From Chromera velia (taxonomy: Eukaryota > Sar > Chromeraceae), in NCBI GenBank assembly GCA_018398765.1, contig JAHBMJ010000619.1:1-20000 (forward strand): 20,000 nt of DNA, given 5' to 3'. A model generated the notes under the pieces. It ran no database searches and was not told the DNA's origin. It saw only the letters and a list, made by a program, of their open reading frames with translations. How positions within the stretch are numbered: position 1 is the first letter of the stretch; each line of letters opens with the position of its first letter. The position numbers were made by a program, and so were the translations under genes. Shown here piece by piece: positions 1 through 8,484 of the stretch.

Positions 1-864
1 GAGGGCGCAAACTAAGCGATCCTTTTGTAATTGATTCTTTGTATACAAACAAGAAGGGAAAAAAAAGGGGGGGCAAGCGCATGAAAGGAAAGGAAGAAAA
101 GAAGGTTGAGAAAATGAGGGGCAGATTAATGGGGGGGGTCTCTTTGAAGTTGTTCTCTGCCGTCAAAGGGTAGCCTTTGCCAAGGAGACAAACTTTTAGA
201 AAGTTTTTGCCCTGCCTCTCCCCTCTTTTCGTTGTTCTCCAAGTTCTACTCTACCGCCGCTTGAGAAATAAGCCGCAGTAAAAGTGATTAATGAGCAGTG
301 TTCCTAGATTCAGAACAGATGGGACGAACCGGAACCTTTTGACAGACTAGGCTAGATCCGCCCCTCATACACGGGGACGCGGCATGCATAACAAAAACCT
401 CAATCACACTTTCTTACCATTCTTTTTTCTTAATTTCTTCCCCTTTTCTTGTTTTTCTTCAACTTTTTTCTGACACTTCCATGTATAATATAGCTTTCTC
501 TACTGTCTAGCTTCGTCTACTCCTCTGATACTCTACAAGATATCGTAAAAGAATTTGTAAGAGACTGTTACTCACAGCCACTCGGCCTTCAATCATATAT
601 AGGCTTGTTAATGCTGTATGACTATGTATGACAAGAACACGATAATAATTAAAACCAGAATATTAACCAGAAAAAGCAAAATTAAAGTTATAATAAACAA
701 TTTAAAATCAAAATTTATCAAAATTTTAGATAAGTTTTATGGTTAAAGTAGGTTAAAGGTAGTTAAAGGCGGTGAATAGCCGGGCTGCGATGTATGTTTA
801 TTCATTTTTTTTTTGTCTCATATTTCCTCATATCACTGTGCATTGTCCACTAGGTTACCTATAG
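1..864. other. Non-coding, AT-rich upstream spacer
   Basis: I see no supportable gene here. The first 250 bases hold short purine-rich runs (G and A tracts near 60-75 and 130-140). Bases about 590-780 are strongly AT-rich, with short repeated GGTTAAAG-like words near 740-770. No long frame with protein-like composition, no tRNA-like T-arm and no terminal repeat is visible. It could be intergenic DNA or part of a long intron of a gene lying outside the window. Confidence 0.5.
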
Positions 865-1406
865 TCGCCTCGGGGGGCAGCTCAGCTCTACTGAGATCAG
901 CCGAGAGGCCCTGAGATCGCATCGGGCCCCGGAAAGTCGTCGGGCATGCAAGTGGAGTGCCGGGGCCCCTTCTCCAACATGTTGGGGGCCCCCAGCATAC
1001 ATTTCAAAACTTATTTTTTTTTGTCTGTCTCTGTCACGGTCGGTCGGTGTCACCCAAGTTCTAAAATATGCCCCTCAAGCAACTCACACGGAACCGCGAT
1101 CGCGTGTGCCTTACTTACTTTGCACATGCGTGCCCCTCAAGTGTAACTCGCACAAAGTTGCATATACATATATTCTCAGACTGCCCTTTACCATTGAGAC
1201 ACGATGGCTCGCGGGTTAAGTCACCTCATCATCATCATCACGACATGCTTGGTCCTAAAAAGCATACTTCACGCATGTTGCTATGGCTCCGCCCCATGGC
1301 AGTATACAAGACATGCCAAAGCCTCCGATGGTATGCATCAATCAAATATGAGCGGACCCCCTAAATAGCCCCCCGAGGCAGTCACCCAACTGGTTGGGTG
1401 TATCCC
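865..1406 (+). repeat. Dispersed repeat family, copy A (most complete; HINE-like layout)
   Basis: This is the first of three copies of one interspersed repeat. It starts TCGCCTCGGGGGGC; the inverted partner GCCCCCCGAGGC lies at 1368-1379, not at the very end. Past that partner is a near-perfect hairpin, CACCCAAC-TG-GTTGGGTG (1383-1400), then TATCCC. A second small hairpin sits just inside the 5' end (CTCAG/CTGAG, about 880-895). The middle carries two copies of a module starting TGCCCCTCAAG at 1069 and 1131, 62 bp apart. Compared with copies B and C, this copy has an extra GC-rich foldback at 924-968. The asymmetric inverted repeats, 3' hairpin and internal minisatellite match the published layout of non-autonomous Helentrons. 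No transposase or Rep/helicase is encoded. Exact ends and target sites are uncertain. Confidence 0.7.
924..968. repeat. GC-rich foldback inside repeat copy A
   Basis: GGGCCCCGG at 924-932 is the exact inverted complement of CCGGGGCCC at 960-968, with a 27-nt loop. The segment is absent from copies B and C at the matching place. Its loop words (GGAAAGTCG, then GGGCATGCA) recur in the separate foldback at 5503-5563, which suggests a small foldback element inserted in copy A. Confidence 0.5.
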
Positions 1407-3163
1407 ATTTAAACTTACCTAACATAATCCTCAACTTATAGATTTCTTCTTTGTTCCCGCACCAGATACTAACTAAGTCCCGCTCATGTGTACTTACTTG
1501 CTAATGTGTGTTAATCTGATATTTTTTAAATCATTTTTTTTTAAAATGAAAATTTTGGCCTAAATTTTAGCTCTAGTTTAAGATAAACAGTTTCACATTA
1601 TTTCAGTTTTTTCAGTTTGAATAAACTCATATCAATAATCATTATTGAAGTTTACCAGCATTAATTGGGGAGTTAAAGTATATGAAGTTGCGTGCAAGAC
1701 TATTTGGTACTATATGTATTTGGGTTCTGCTCTGATGGAAGCGGTGCTTCCCTTTCTGACAAAACTTGAAGTCCAGCATAGTCCAGCCTGCTAATGCATG
1801 AACCCATTGGCAGTTACTTCCGCAATCTGGCATGGTCAACATGACGCGGCTCCGTGCACATGCTGTCGTGACGTGCAGTGTCTGCCAGGTGTTGAAAAAA
1901 CCACTTGATGTAAAAGGACATGGAAATACATGGAATTCAGTAAGAAAAGAAGTCCAGGAAGCAAATAAGAACTCGAAAAACGGGTTTCAAGTTCTCTCTC
2001 CCCCCCCTGCTCGTTCTGTCTTTGTCGATCGCACCTTTTGTATCAATTCTTTGCTGTTCTTGCTCGGGAGGTCATTGTGATCCGTCTCTGTTTTCTTCCC
2101 TAGATCAATCTGGTTTACCTTTTTTCTTTCTCCATCTGATTGTATCTCTGAGTGTCAGGATTGTTCCGTTTTTTCAAGCGCTTGGAAGCTGTACATGACA
2201 GCCAGGCAATAAATTGCGTCAAAGTCGCGCCACATGCATGCATCACATGATCATCTGAATTTTCCTGTCACCTCCGTGTACGTCGATCCTCTTAATTTGC
2301 CCAAAGGACGAGACGCGAGTTCCCCAGCCGGCAGCTTTCCCTCTTCCTGCCTGTGCTGAGGCGGGACTTACACTCATCGCCTGCCGTTGGACAGGAGGAG
2401 GACATCACAACATGAACTTGCATCGTGGCACGCGCATGCATGAACTTGTGAATTCAAACGAGGAAGCGGCATAGGAAGGAAGGAAGGGACACGCAGAAAG
2501 TCAGAGTCTGCAATGAAGTCAGTTCATACCTTACCTGAAGGCAGCCACCGTTTATGCGCTAGTCTATTCATGAATTCATGTAAAGAATGAAGGAAGCTTC
2601 GCAGCAATACAACTTCCAACATACATCGATGTAACTGAATTTAATTCAAAAAAACGAGAGCCGTAATTCAATACTCAACTCTCGTGTCACGTGTCAAAAA
2701 AGCTTCTCTGCACCATTCCTTCCACCCCAACGATTACTACGGATGGAGAAAAAGGAGCAGCAACAGAGAAATAGGCAGCAGCGCATTTGCACAGCAGTGT
2801 TCTGATTCATTCTTTCTTCCCAACTTTCGATGAAGGTCCAAGGGACGCATGACATTCATGCATGTGAAGCGAGAGCAAGCGCACTAACTGTCCGAGCGAA
2901 GAAGACGACTAAATTCTGTGTGTGTGTCATTGGAATCGTGTGTCTCTTTTCGCCTCTGTTCTTTTGTTCTTTCCCTGTTACTTCCCCCTCCCTTTCATTT
3001 TCTTTCCCCCCTCTTGCACTCTTGACCGACCCCCTCAATCCTACTCTTATCTTTGTTTCTTCCTTTGGATTATCTCTTCAACTCTTTGCTGGCTCTAGAG
3101 GTTCTGTCTCTTTCCTTCATCTTTTCACGTTCAAGGTTCTCATCTGTCAGTCAGTCAATCCTT
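1407..3163. other. Intergenic region without a supported gene
   Basis: Both strands carry only short frames of skewed composition. The best is a plus-strand frame at about 2830-3192, whose residues come from CT-rich DNA and which overlaps the end of the carbonic anhydrase gene antisense, so it is not called. AT-rich DNA lies at 1500-1680. GCATGC-containing words occur near 2230, 2435 and 2857. This stretch should include the 3' UTR of the minus-strand carbonic anhydrase gene, but no clear polyadenylation signal can be fixed. Confidence 0.5.
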
Positions 3164-5168
3164 TCACTGGGAGACTGAGGGGACCTCCGTGATCTGGCAG
3201 ACTTCCTTCACCTCCCCGCTCTCCAGATCGTACACGCCTCCGACGACAATGAGCTTCTTCTGTCTGATGAGGGTGCGGATGATGGGGGAGACCTCCGCGA
3301 GCTGACGGGCCTGGAGCTTCACGTTCTCTCCAACAGCGGCATCGACGTCGCCCTGCATTAGAGGCAGCGAACGATTGTCAGAGTGTGTGTACTTCTTTGT
3401 ACGCATTCTTAATTATTTTGTTCGCGTGGGACGCTGCAGTTAACTCTTTGAGGAGTGACAGCATCATGATGCGATAGTCAGACAGTCTTCTGAGAAAGAA
3501 AGAAAGAAAGAAAGAAAGAAAAAAAGAAAGAAAGAAAGAAAGAAAGAAAGCACGTATCTACCTAAGTTCTCCTTCATTCAAGCTACTCCACCCGAGGCAG
3601 AAGCGGCGTTCAGTACAGCTGTCGACAGCACTGAGAAAACTCCGAGAAAGCATCTACTCACTTCTTCTCACTTCACTCACTGCCTCCCTCCCTCCCTCCC
3701 TGACTCACCCACTCACTCACTGCCTCACTCACTCACTCACTCACTCACTCACTCACTCACTCACCCATTCACTCACTCACTCACTCACTCACTCGCTCAC
3801 TCACTCACTCACTCACTCACTCACTCACATTCACAGCCCGCAAGGCAGGCTTGACATGATAGAAGAGAGAAGACACCAGACCAGGGACATCCTCTCCCGC
3901 ATCTGTGCCTGCAGCTCTGACAGCACCACAGGCGGTGTGTCCGAGCACGTACAGGACCTTCGCGCCCAGCACGGAGGTTCCGAACTCCAGGGACCCGACC
4001 ACCTCGGGATTCGACACGTTCCCTGCCACCCTGACAACGAAGATGTCACCGAAGCCCTGGTCAAAGAGGATCTCCACAGGGACGCGCGAGTCCGCACAGG
4101 AGAGGAAGGCAGCGAAGGGATTCTGTCCGCCTGCCAGGTTCTTCACTCGTTCCTGTAAACATATGAACATCAACAACCACGACGATCAATCACGGTAATT
4201 TGCAGTATGTATTGCACAGGAAAGAAGACAAGAGCGCCATGCTCCCGGGCAAGAACGGCATTTTCTTCTCTCCTGCCCCTGATGCAGAGACCAGAATATG
4301 ATGCTGGGCGGGTCCAGAGACGGGAAGATAGACGCATGAGTGGCGGCCTCCTGATGAAGGGACTGATGGAGAGACATACAAAAGCAGCTAGACGAAAGTG
4401 TCACGTGGCAAGAAGCTCACGGACACTCCAACGGGCTGCCGCACGAGCAGTGAAACAGAGAGACGCTGTAGTTAGAACAAAGAGCAACAAACAATCCGAG
4501 AGAAACAGAGAGACGCTGTAGTTAGAGCAAAGAGCAACAAACAATCCGAGAGAATTAGAGAGACGCTGTAGTTAGAACAAAGAGCAACAAACAATCCGAT
4601 CATCAAAGAGGAACGCAAATTGCCCAAAAGAACCATGGGTAGCCTGTCGGAAGCAGTAACGAAGCTAAAGATATATAATGTGCATGTCAGAGCTGACCAT
4701 GTTTCGGTGGGGTGCGAGGACCTGGCCCCTCACGAATCTCTCGTTGCCCGCTCTGAGGAGTTCCACGGCACTGATGGGGTCCTCAGGGTAGACCAGCACC
4801 TCGGGGTCGTGGTGTGCGGCCGGGGGGAACTCGGGAGTGGTGCCTCCGGTGGGAGAGCCCGTGGTGCGTCTTCGCTCAGAGGCAGCTCCCTGCTCGAGAA
4901 GCTTACCGTCTGCATAGGAGGGGTTCATGGAGTCTGCCCTCACTCGCTGCACTTGCACGTTTGCAGGAGGTCTCTGCATAGTGGTAACTGTAGGTGCAAG
5001 GACAGGGGAAGCCACCGGGGATGCTACAATGTAAGGCTGCCCGTTGGGGGTTGGCAGATGTGTTGCTGATGCCAGAGGACGCGAAGCAAGCATCGGCTGA
5101 GGAGCGAGGGGCGCAGGTGAGGGGTACTGCGCGTACGGTACGTGTGTGACAGGGTAGTAGTAAGACAT
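3164..5168 (-). CDS. Beta-class carbonic anhydrase, three exons
   Basis: This enzyme would interconvert CO2 and bicarbonate using a zinc ion. Proposed exons are 5168-4698, 4152-3829 and 3352-3164, giving about 327 residues. Both introns are phase 0: donors GTCAGC and GTGAGT, acceptors TTTACAG and ATGCAG. The join between exons 1 and 2 restores the usual stretch from PHRNM to ERVKNLAGGQNPF. Zinc and catalytic residues are visible: CADSR (Cys176, Asp178, Arg180) and GHTACGAV (His229, Cys232). The last exon ends with the family's LIVVGGVYDLESGEV strand. Residues 1 to about 125 form a Pro/Ala/Gln-rich extension beginning MSYYYPV that is not part of the catalytic fold; no clear targeting signal is seen. 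ATG 5168 is the first in-frame ATG, but a CAG directly before it could be an acceptor, so an upstream exon is possible. Family is secure; exon edges are good but inferred. Confidence 0.9.
3492..3550. repeat. (GAAA)n microsatellite in carbonic anhydrase intron 2
   Basis: About 59 bases of GAAA tetramers on the plus strand with one A-rich interruption near 3520. It lies within the second intron, so on the transcript it reads as TTTC, a pyrimidine-rich run about 140 bases before the acceptor. Confidence 0.95.
3656..3828. repeat. (TCAC)n microsatellite at the donor end of carbonic anhydrase intron 2
   Basis: A long run of CACT/TCAC tetramers with a few CCTC and single-base variants. On the coding (minus) strand it reads GTGAGTGAGTGA, starting exactly at the inferred donor GTGAGT (3828-3823). 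The intron therefore opens with many overlapping donor-like words. The run is purest at 3722-3828. Confidence 0.95.
4451..4599. repeat. 50-bp tandem repeat, three copies, in carbonic anhydrase intron 1
   Basis: The word AGACGCTGTA starts at 4461, 4511 and 4561, exactly 50 bases apart, and each is followed by nearly identical sequence ending in AACAATCCGA. Only a few substitutions separate the copies. The array lies wholly within the first intron (4697-4153) of the minus-strand carbonic anhydrase gene. Confidence 0.95.
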
Positions 5169-5865
5169 CTGCACGCAGAGGATTGCAATGCCGGGGTTTA
5201 GGCAGATGCAAAACGGTGAAATCCAACCAACTGACACGAACAGAAAGTGGCTGACCTTTTTCAAATCAATTCAGCGAAACGCGGGAGACTTAAGAACGGG
5301 CGAAGGGACCGAGTAAATAGAGCTAACTGTAAGCAATGGATCAATCGTGGCTACAGATGTTTTAGGGCGTACTTCGATGCAAAGAGGCATATACGATGCA
5401 TGAGTTCTGTTGCATGTACGACCGTTTTGGTCGAAATCTGCTTGACACTCTAATCGGCTATAATCGGCTTGCCTGCATGCGGCCCTGCGAAATTTGTTGC
5501 GCGGCCCGGCCCGGAACGGAAAGTCGCGCGTTGGCGGGGCATGCATCGCGGCCGGGCCCGGCCAACTTTGCATGAGGCTTGACTGACCTTTTTTAAAAGA
5601 GGTCAGACTGGCAAGAGCTGCATGGTCTGTTTCTTTGGGGTCCGAATTGTTTTTTGTGGGATTTTGTGGGTCCTTGTGCATACAATGATGATAGCAAGGT
5701 GCGTGAAGGAGCACACACAGCCACATACAGAGGTGAAGGATCCTCGAAGTACAGGACGGGACGCCATTCAGCCAACTTGCGACAGCTTTGCATGGAGACG
5801 TCAAAATTTTGAAAGATTTGAAAACCTCGCAGTCAGAGGATCAAGTGCATGAAAATTCTCTCTTC
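5169..5865. promoter_or_regulatory. Shared upstream region of two divergent genes
   Basis: About 700 bases separate the carbonic anhydrase start (minus strand) from the S51 peptidase start (plus strand), so both promoters should lie here. No unambiguous TATA box is seen. A GC-rich foldback (5503-5563) sits in the middle. The duplicated word TAATCGGCT occurs near 5452-5470. Co-regulation is possible but is inferred only from the arrangement. Confidence 0.35.
5503..5563. repeat. GC-rich foldback between divergent genes
   Basis: GGCCCGGCCCGG at 5503-5514 pairs with CCGGGCCCGGCC at 5552-5563 with one mismatch in 12, around a 37-nt loop. The loop contains CGGAAAGTCG and GGGGCATGCA, words shared with the foldback inside repeat copy A (924-968). 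The composition contrasts with the AT-richer surroundings. Confidence 0.55.
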
Positions 5866-7274
5866 ATGTTGACTCGTGCCCTCGTCCTGTTATTCTTTGC
5901 GTCACCATTGTCCCCGGGTTCTTGCTTCCGGCCTCAGAGCAGCACTGCTTCAAGGGACGCTGCGAAAATAATGCCAAGGGGGGTGTTTGGTGGATCCGGC
6001 TCAGATGCTTTGAACCAAAAAGAGGTCAGTCCGTCTATCAGGTGATTCGTCGGCACCTTCTGCCGCACTGCATTGGGGTAACATCTTGGAATGTCCTTCG
6101 ACCTCCTTTGTCCCCTCAATTTATCGCACGAGACACCCATTCAGTGCCGCATTTTCCTTAGCAGCACAATGCATAATATTAGTAACTTTCAATGCATTAC
6201 TATCACGTCGCTGCGATTTTCGTTCTTGTTGCTCTGTCCTCCCTGCAGGTGTGCGATGAGGTGATTGCCTTGACTGGCAAGGACGCTTCTGATGTGTCCG
6301 TTCTCTACCTCGGTACTGCAACGTACGATGCTGAGGGTGCTCGCGAGAAGCAGACAGTGCGGTTTAGAGAGGCAGGGTGCGAGATTGTGTCCCTGGATAT
6401 TGCAGAGACTGCACCAACTTTCAGTGCCATGAGGCAGTCAGTCAGCAGGGCAGATGTGGTGCTGGTCAGCGGCGGCAACACGCTGTATGCAGTGGACAGA
6501 TGGAAGTCGATCGGGATGGATGTTTTGCTCCGAGAGGCGATGCAGAGGGGAGTCGTCCTGTCGGGAGGAAGTGCAGGGGCGGTGTGCTGGTTTGACGGGG
6601 CGCACAGCGACTCCGCAGATCCGTCGACATTCAAGAAAAACCGCACAGGCACGTCATCGGTGGGCGGTATGGAGGGGAGTGGTGCAGAGGAGGCGGAGAG
6701 TGAGGCTGTGGAATCGTGGGAGTACATTCGTGTAGACGGCCTTGCCTTTTTCCCAGGGCTGGTCTGTCCGCATTATGACAGACGGCAGAGCAATGGCGTT
6801 CTGCGTGCAGACGACTTTGCGGGAATGGTGAAGGTGCGCGGTGGAGAGAACGGCCTCGGCATAGACCACTGGGCCTACATTGTCTTGGATGGAGAGACCT
6901 ATCGTGTAGGTGCAGTACCGGGGAAGGGGGGGTCCCAGTTGGAAGGGGGGGGGTTCTCTGAGAAGGGAGAAGGAACTCCGGGGGTATGGCATGTCTCTGC
7001 CCGTCCTCTATCTGATTCAGAAGTTGACGAAAAGGTGAGTGTCAAGAGAGAGCAATTGCCCCGAACAGGTCCCGCCAGTCTCCTTTTGCGTCCCGCAGCC
7101 TCAATCGAAAAAGACCCCCGAGTCGACATTGTCCGCAAATTGAACCCCATTCCCCCCGTCTCGGAGGCACTGCAAGCGAGAGAACTCCAAGCAACGCTGG
7201 GGGGTGCATCAGAGGTGGGAGACATTCAGAACATCAAGTCTGTTGGAGCGTTCGACATTCTTTCCAAACTTTGA
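5866..7274 (+). CDS. S51-family peptidase (peptidase E/cyanophycinase-like), two exons, N-terminal leader
   Basis: Exons 5866-6024 and 6249-7274 (intron donor GTCAGT, acceptor CCTGCAG, phase 0) give about 394 residues. Family S51 enzymes are serine exopeptidases that cleave Asp-containing dipeptides or cyanophycin; which substrate applies cannot be told. The fold is marked by FGGSGSDAL (exon 1 end), VLYLGTATYD, VLVSGGNTLY (about 124-133) and LSGGSAGAVCWF, whose Ser161 is the expected nucleophile. CPHYDRR (His228) supplies the likely catalytic His, and a DS pair after the nucleophile fits the peptidase E pattern. Residues 1 to about 20 form a hydrophobic signal peptide (MLTRALVLLFF), followed by SPGSC-FRPQSS. 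A Phe after the cleavage site recalls complex-plastid transit leaders. The C-terminal 80 residues after the core are unusual and low in recognisable motifs. An in-frame upstream extension to 5788 exists, but ATG 5866 best fits the leader. Confidence 0.85.
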
Positions 7275-8484
7275 AGGAGATCGTTTAGGCATGCCCGCGC
7301 CTCCTTCCATCCCTTCTCACTTGAAGAGCTAGAAGACAGAATTTCCCTCATACAATCCTCAGGCTCTCCTCCGTTTTTGCTTTGAAGAAATCCGGAAAGG
7401 CAGGCCCCGAGCCAGGATCAAGAAATGAAATGAGCACATATCCGATGATAAATGTATACCTAGGTGACAGGCTAGGTCTAAAACTAGGTGTGGACTCAGA
7501 GATGTATGCATGGATCTAGGCATGGATCTTAGTAATCATGTTACTACAGTGACTAGTCACGGTACTCTACTGCTGCTGTTACTGCTACTTAGTAATACTA
7601 TCATGATGTATCTCCAGATGTATGTATGTGTATACCATTGTTTTTATCTAGCTAGGTCTCTATATAAACTTTTATAAACAATTTTTCTGAAAACTTTACA
7701 GTCTAGGTCATAAGGTGACATCTGATAAAAACATTAGTATTATCCTAGGTATTAGTCTGATAAACTAAGATATATATCTAAATGTGTAGAGCTATAATAG
7801 TGTTTAGTTGGTTTAATCAATGCGTGTACGTACACTGTTGCATACTATTATATACAGTTGAACACGAAGCGTTGCACGCTGCTATGACAGTCCTTTCCTA
7901 CAAAAGAAGCTGACACAGGCCGGCAAAAACGGATTCCCTATGACGTTCACTCACTAAATTCCTGTGGCCCACTCCGCGGCAAAGCACAGTGGTCTTACAC
8001 CCTCATACAAAACGCATGGCCCAGGCTTTGTAACCTTTATTCTTTTTTTACCGAAACCTTACTCAATCGGAATGGGAAAGAAACCAAAGTCTTTTCAAGT
8101 ACTTTAACAGTAGTAGACTCTATCACTCTGATAATTTACGACAAAATAAAAAATAATTTGAATAAACATTTGTGTGAAAAGTTATTAAGTTTTGGTTTCA
8201 TAAAAAACCTAACTTTGAATCAAATTTGTTAAGTCACTGAATTATCTAGCAACTAGCTTCTGGAAAAAGAAGTAAAGTAAACAAAATTAAAATACATTGA
8301 AGGCTTATGTGCACGCTAGTGTGCATGTTGATTCACTTTTTCCTTACTATATGATAAGAGCTGGGATTTAAGTTGAAGTATACATTATTGTTGAGTAAGG
8401 GTTGAAATCGGACTTTCAACGTCTATGCTACTAACATCGTCTCACGCCCACCTGAAGCGACAACTGACAAGACGTGTCGATCCA
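7275..8484. other. AT-rich spacer between convergent genes
   Basis: No supportable gene on either strand. The two flanking genes converge here, so the stretch holds both 3' UTRs. Between 7440 and 7770 the word CTAGGT and relatives (CTAGGC, TAGGTC) recur irregularly. Bases 8130-8300 are very AT-rich. No hairpin terminator, tRNA or transposon end was recognised. Confidence 0.5.

Noticed and set aside
865..1406. Repeat copy A as a classical TIR DNA transposon
   Set aside because: The inverted repeats are not at equivalent distances from the two ends, there is conserved sequence with a hairpin beyond the 3' one, and no target duplication could be defined.
2830..3192. Plus-strand open frame of about 120 codons with a hydrophobic stretch
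   Set aside because: Its Phe/Ser/Leu-rich residues come from CT-rich DNA, it overlaps the secure last carbonic anhydrase exon antisense, and it has no recognisable domain.
3656..3836. Tandem array as a CRISPR or telomere-like repeat
   Set aside because: It is a plain tetranucleotide microsatellite with no spacers and lies within an intron.
5166..5264. Longer carbonic anhydrase start giving a hydrophobic leader upstream of 5168
   Set aside because: The upstream codon at 5264 is TTG, not ATG, and the stretch ends in a CAG typical of an acceptor, so it is more likely UTR or intron.
7035..7098. Possible 64-base mini-intron in the S51 peptidase gene (GTGAGT ... CCCGCAG)
   Set aside because: Both sites look good, but removal shifts the frame to an early stop, whereas the unspliced frame stays open for 80 more residues to 7274. 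It could be alternative splicing; cDNA would decide.
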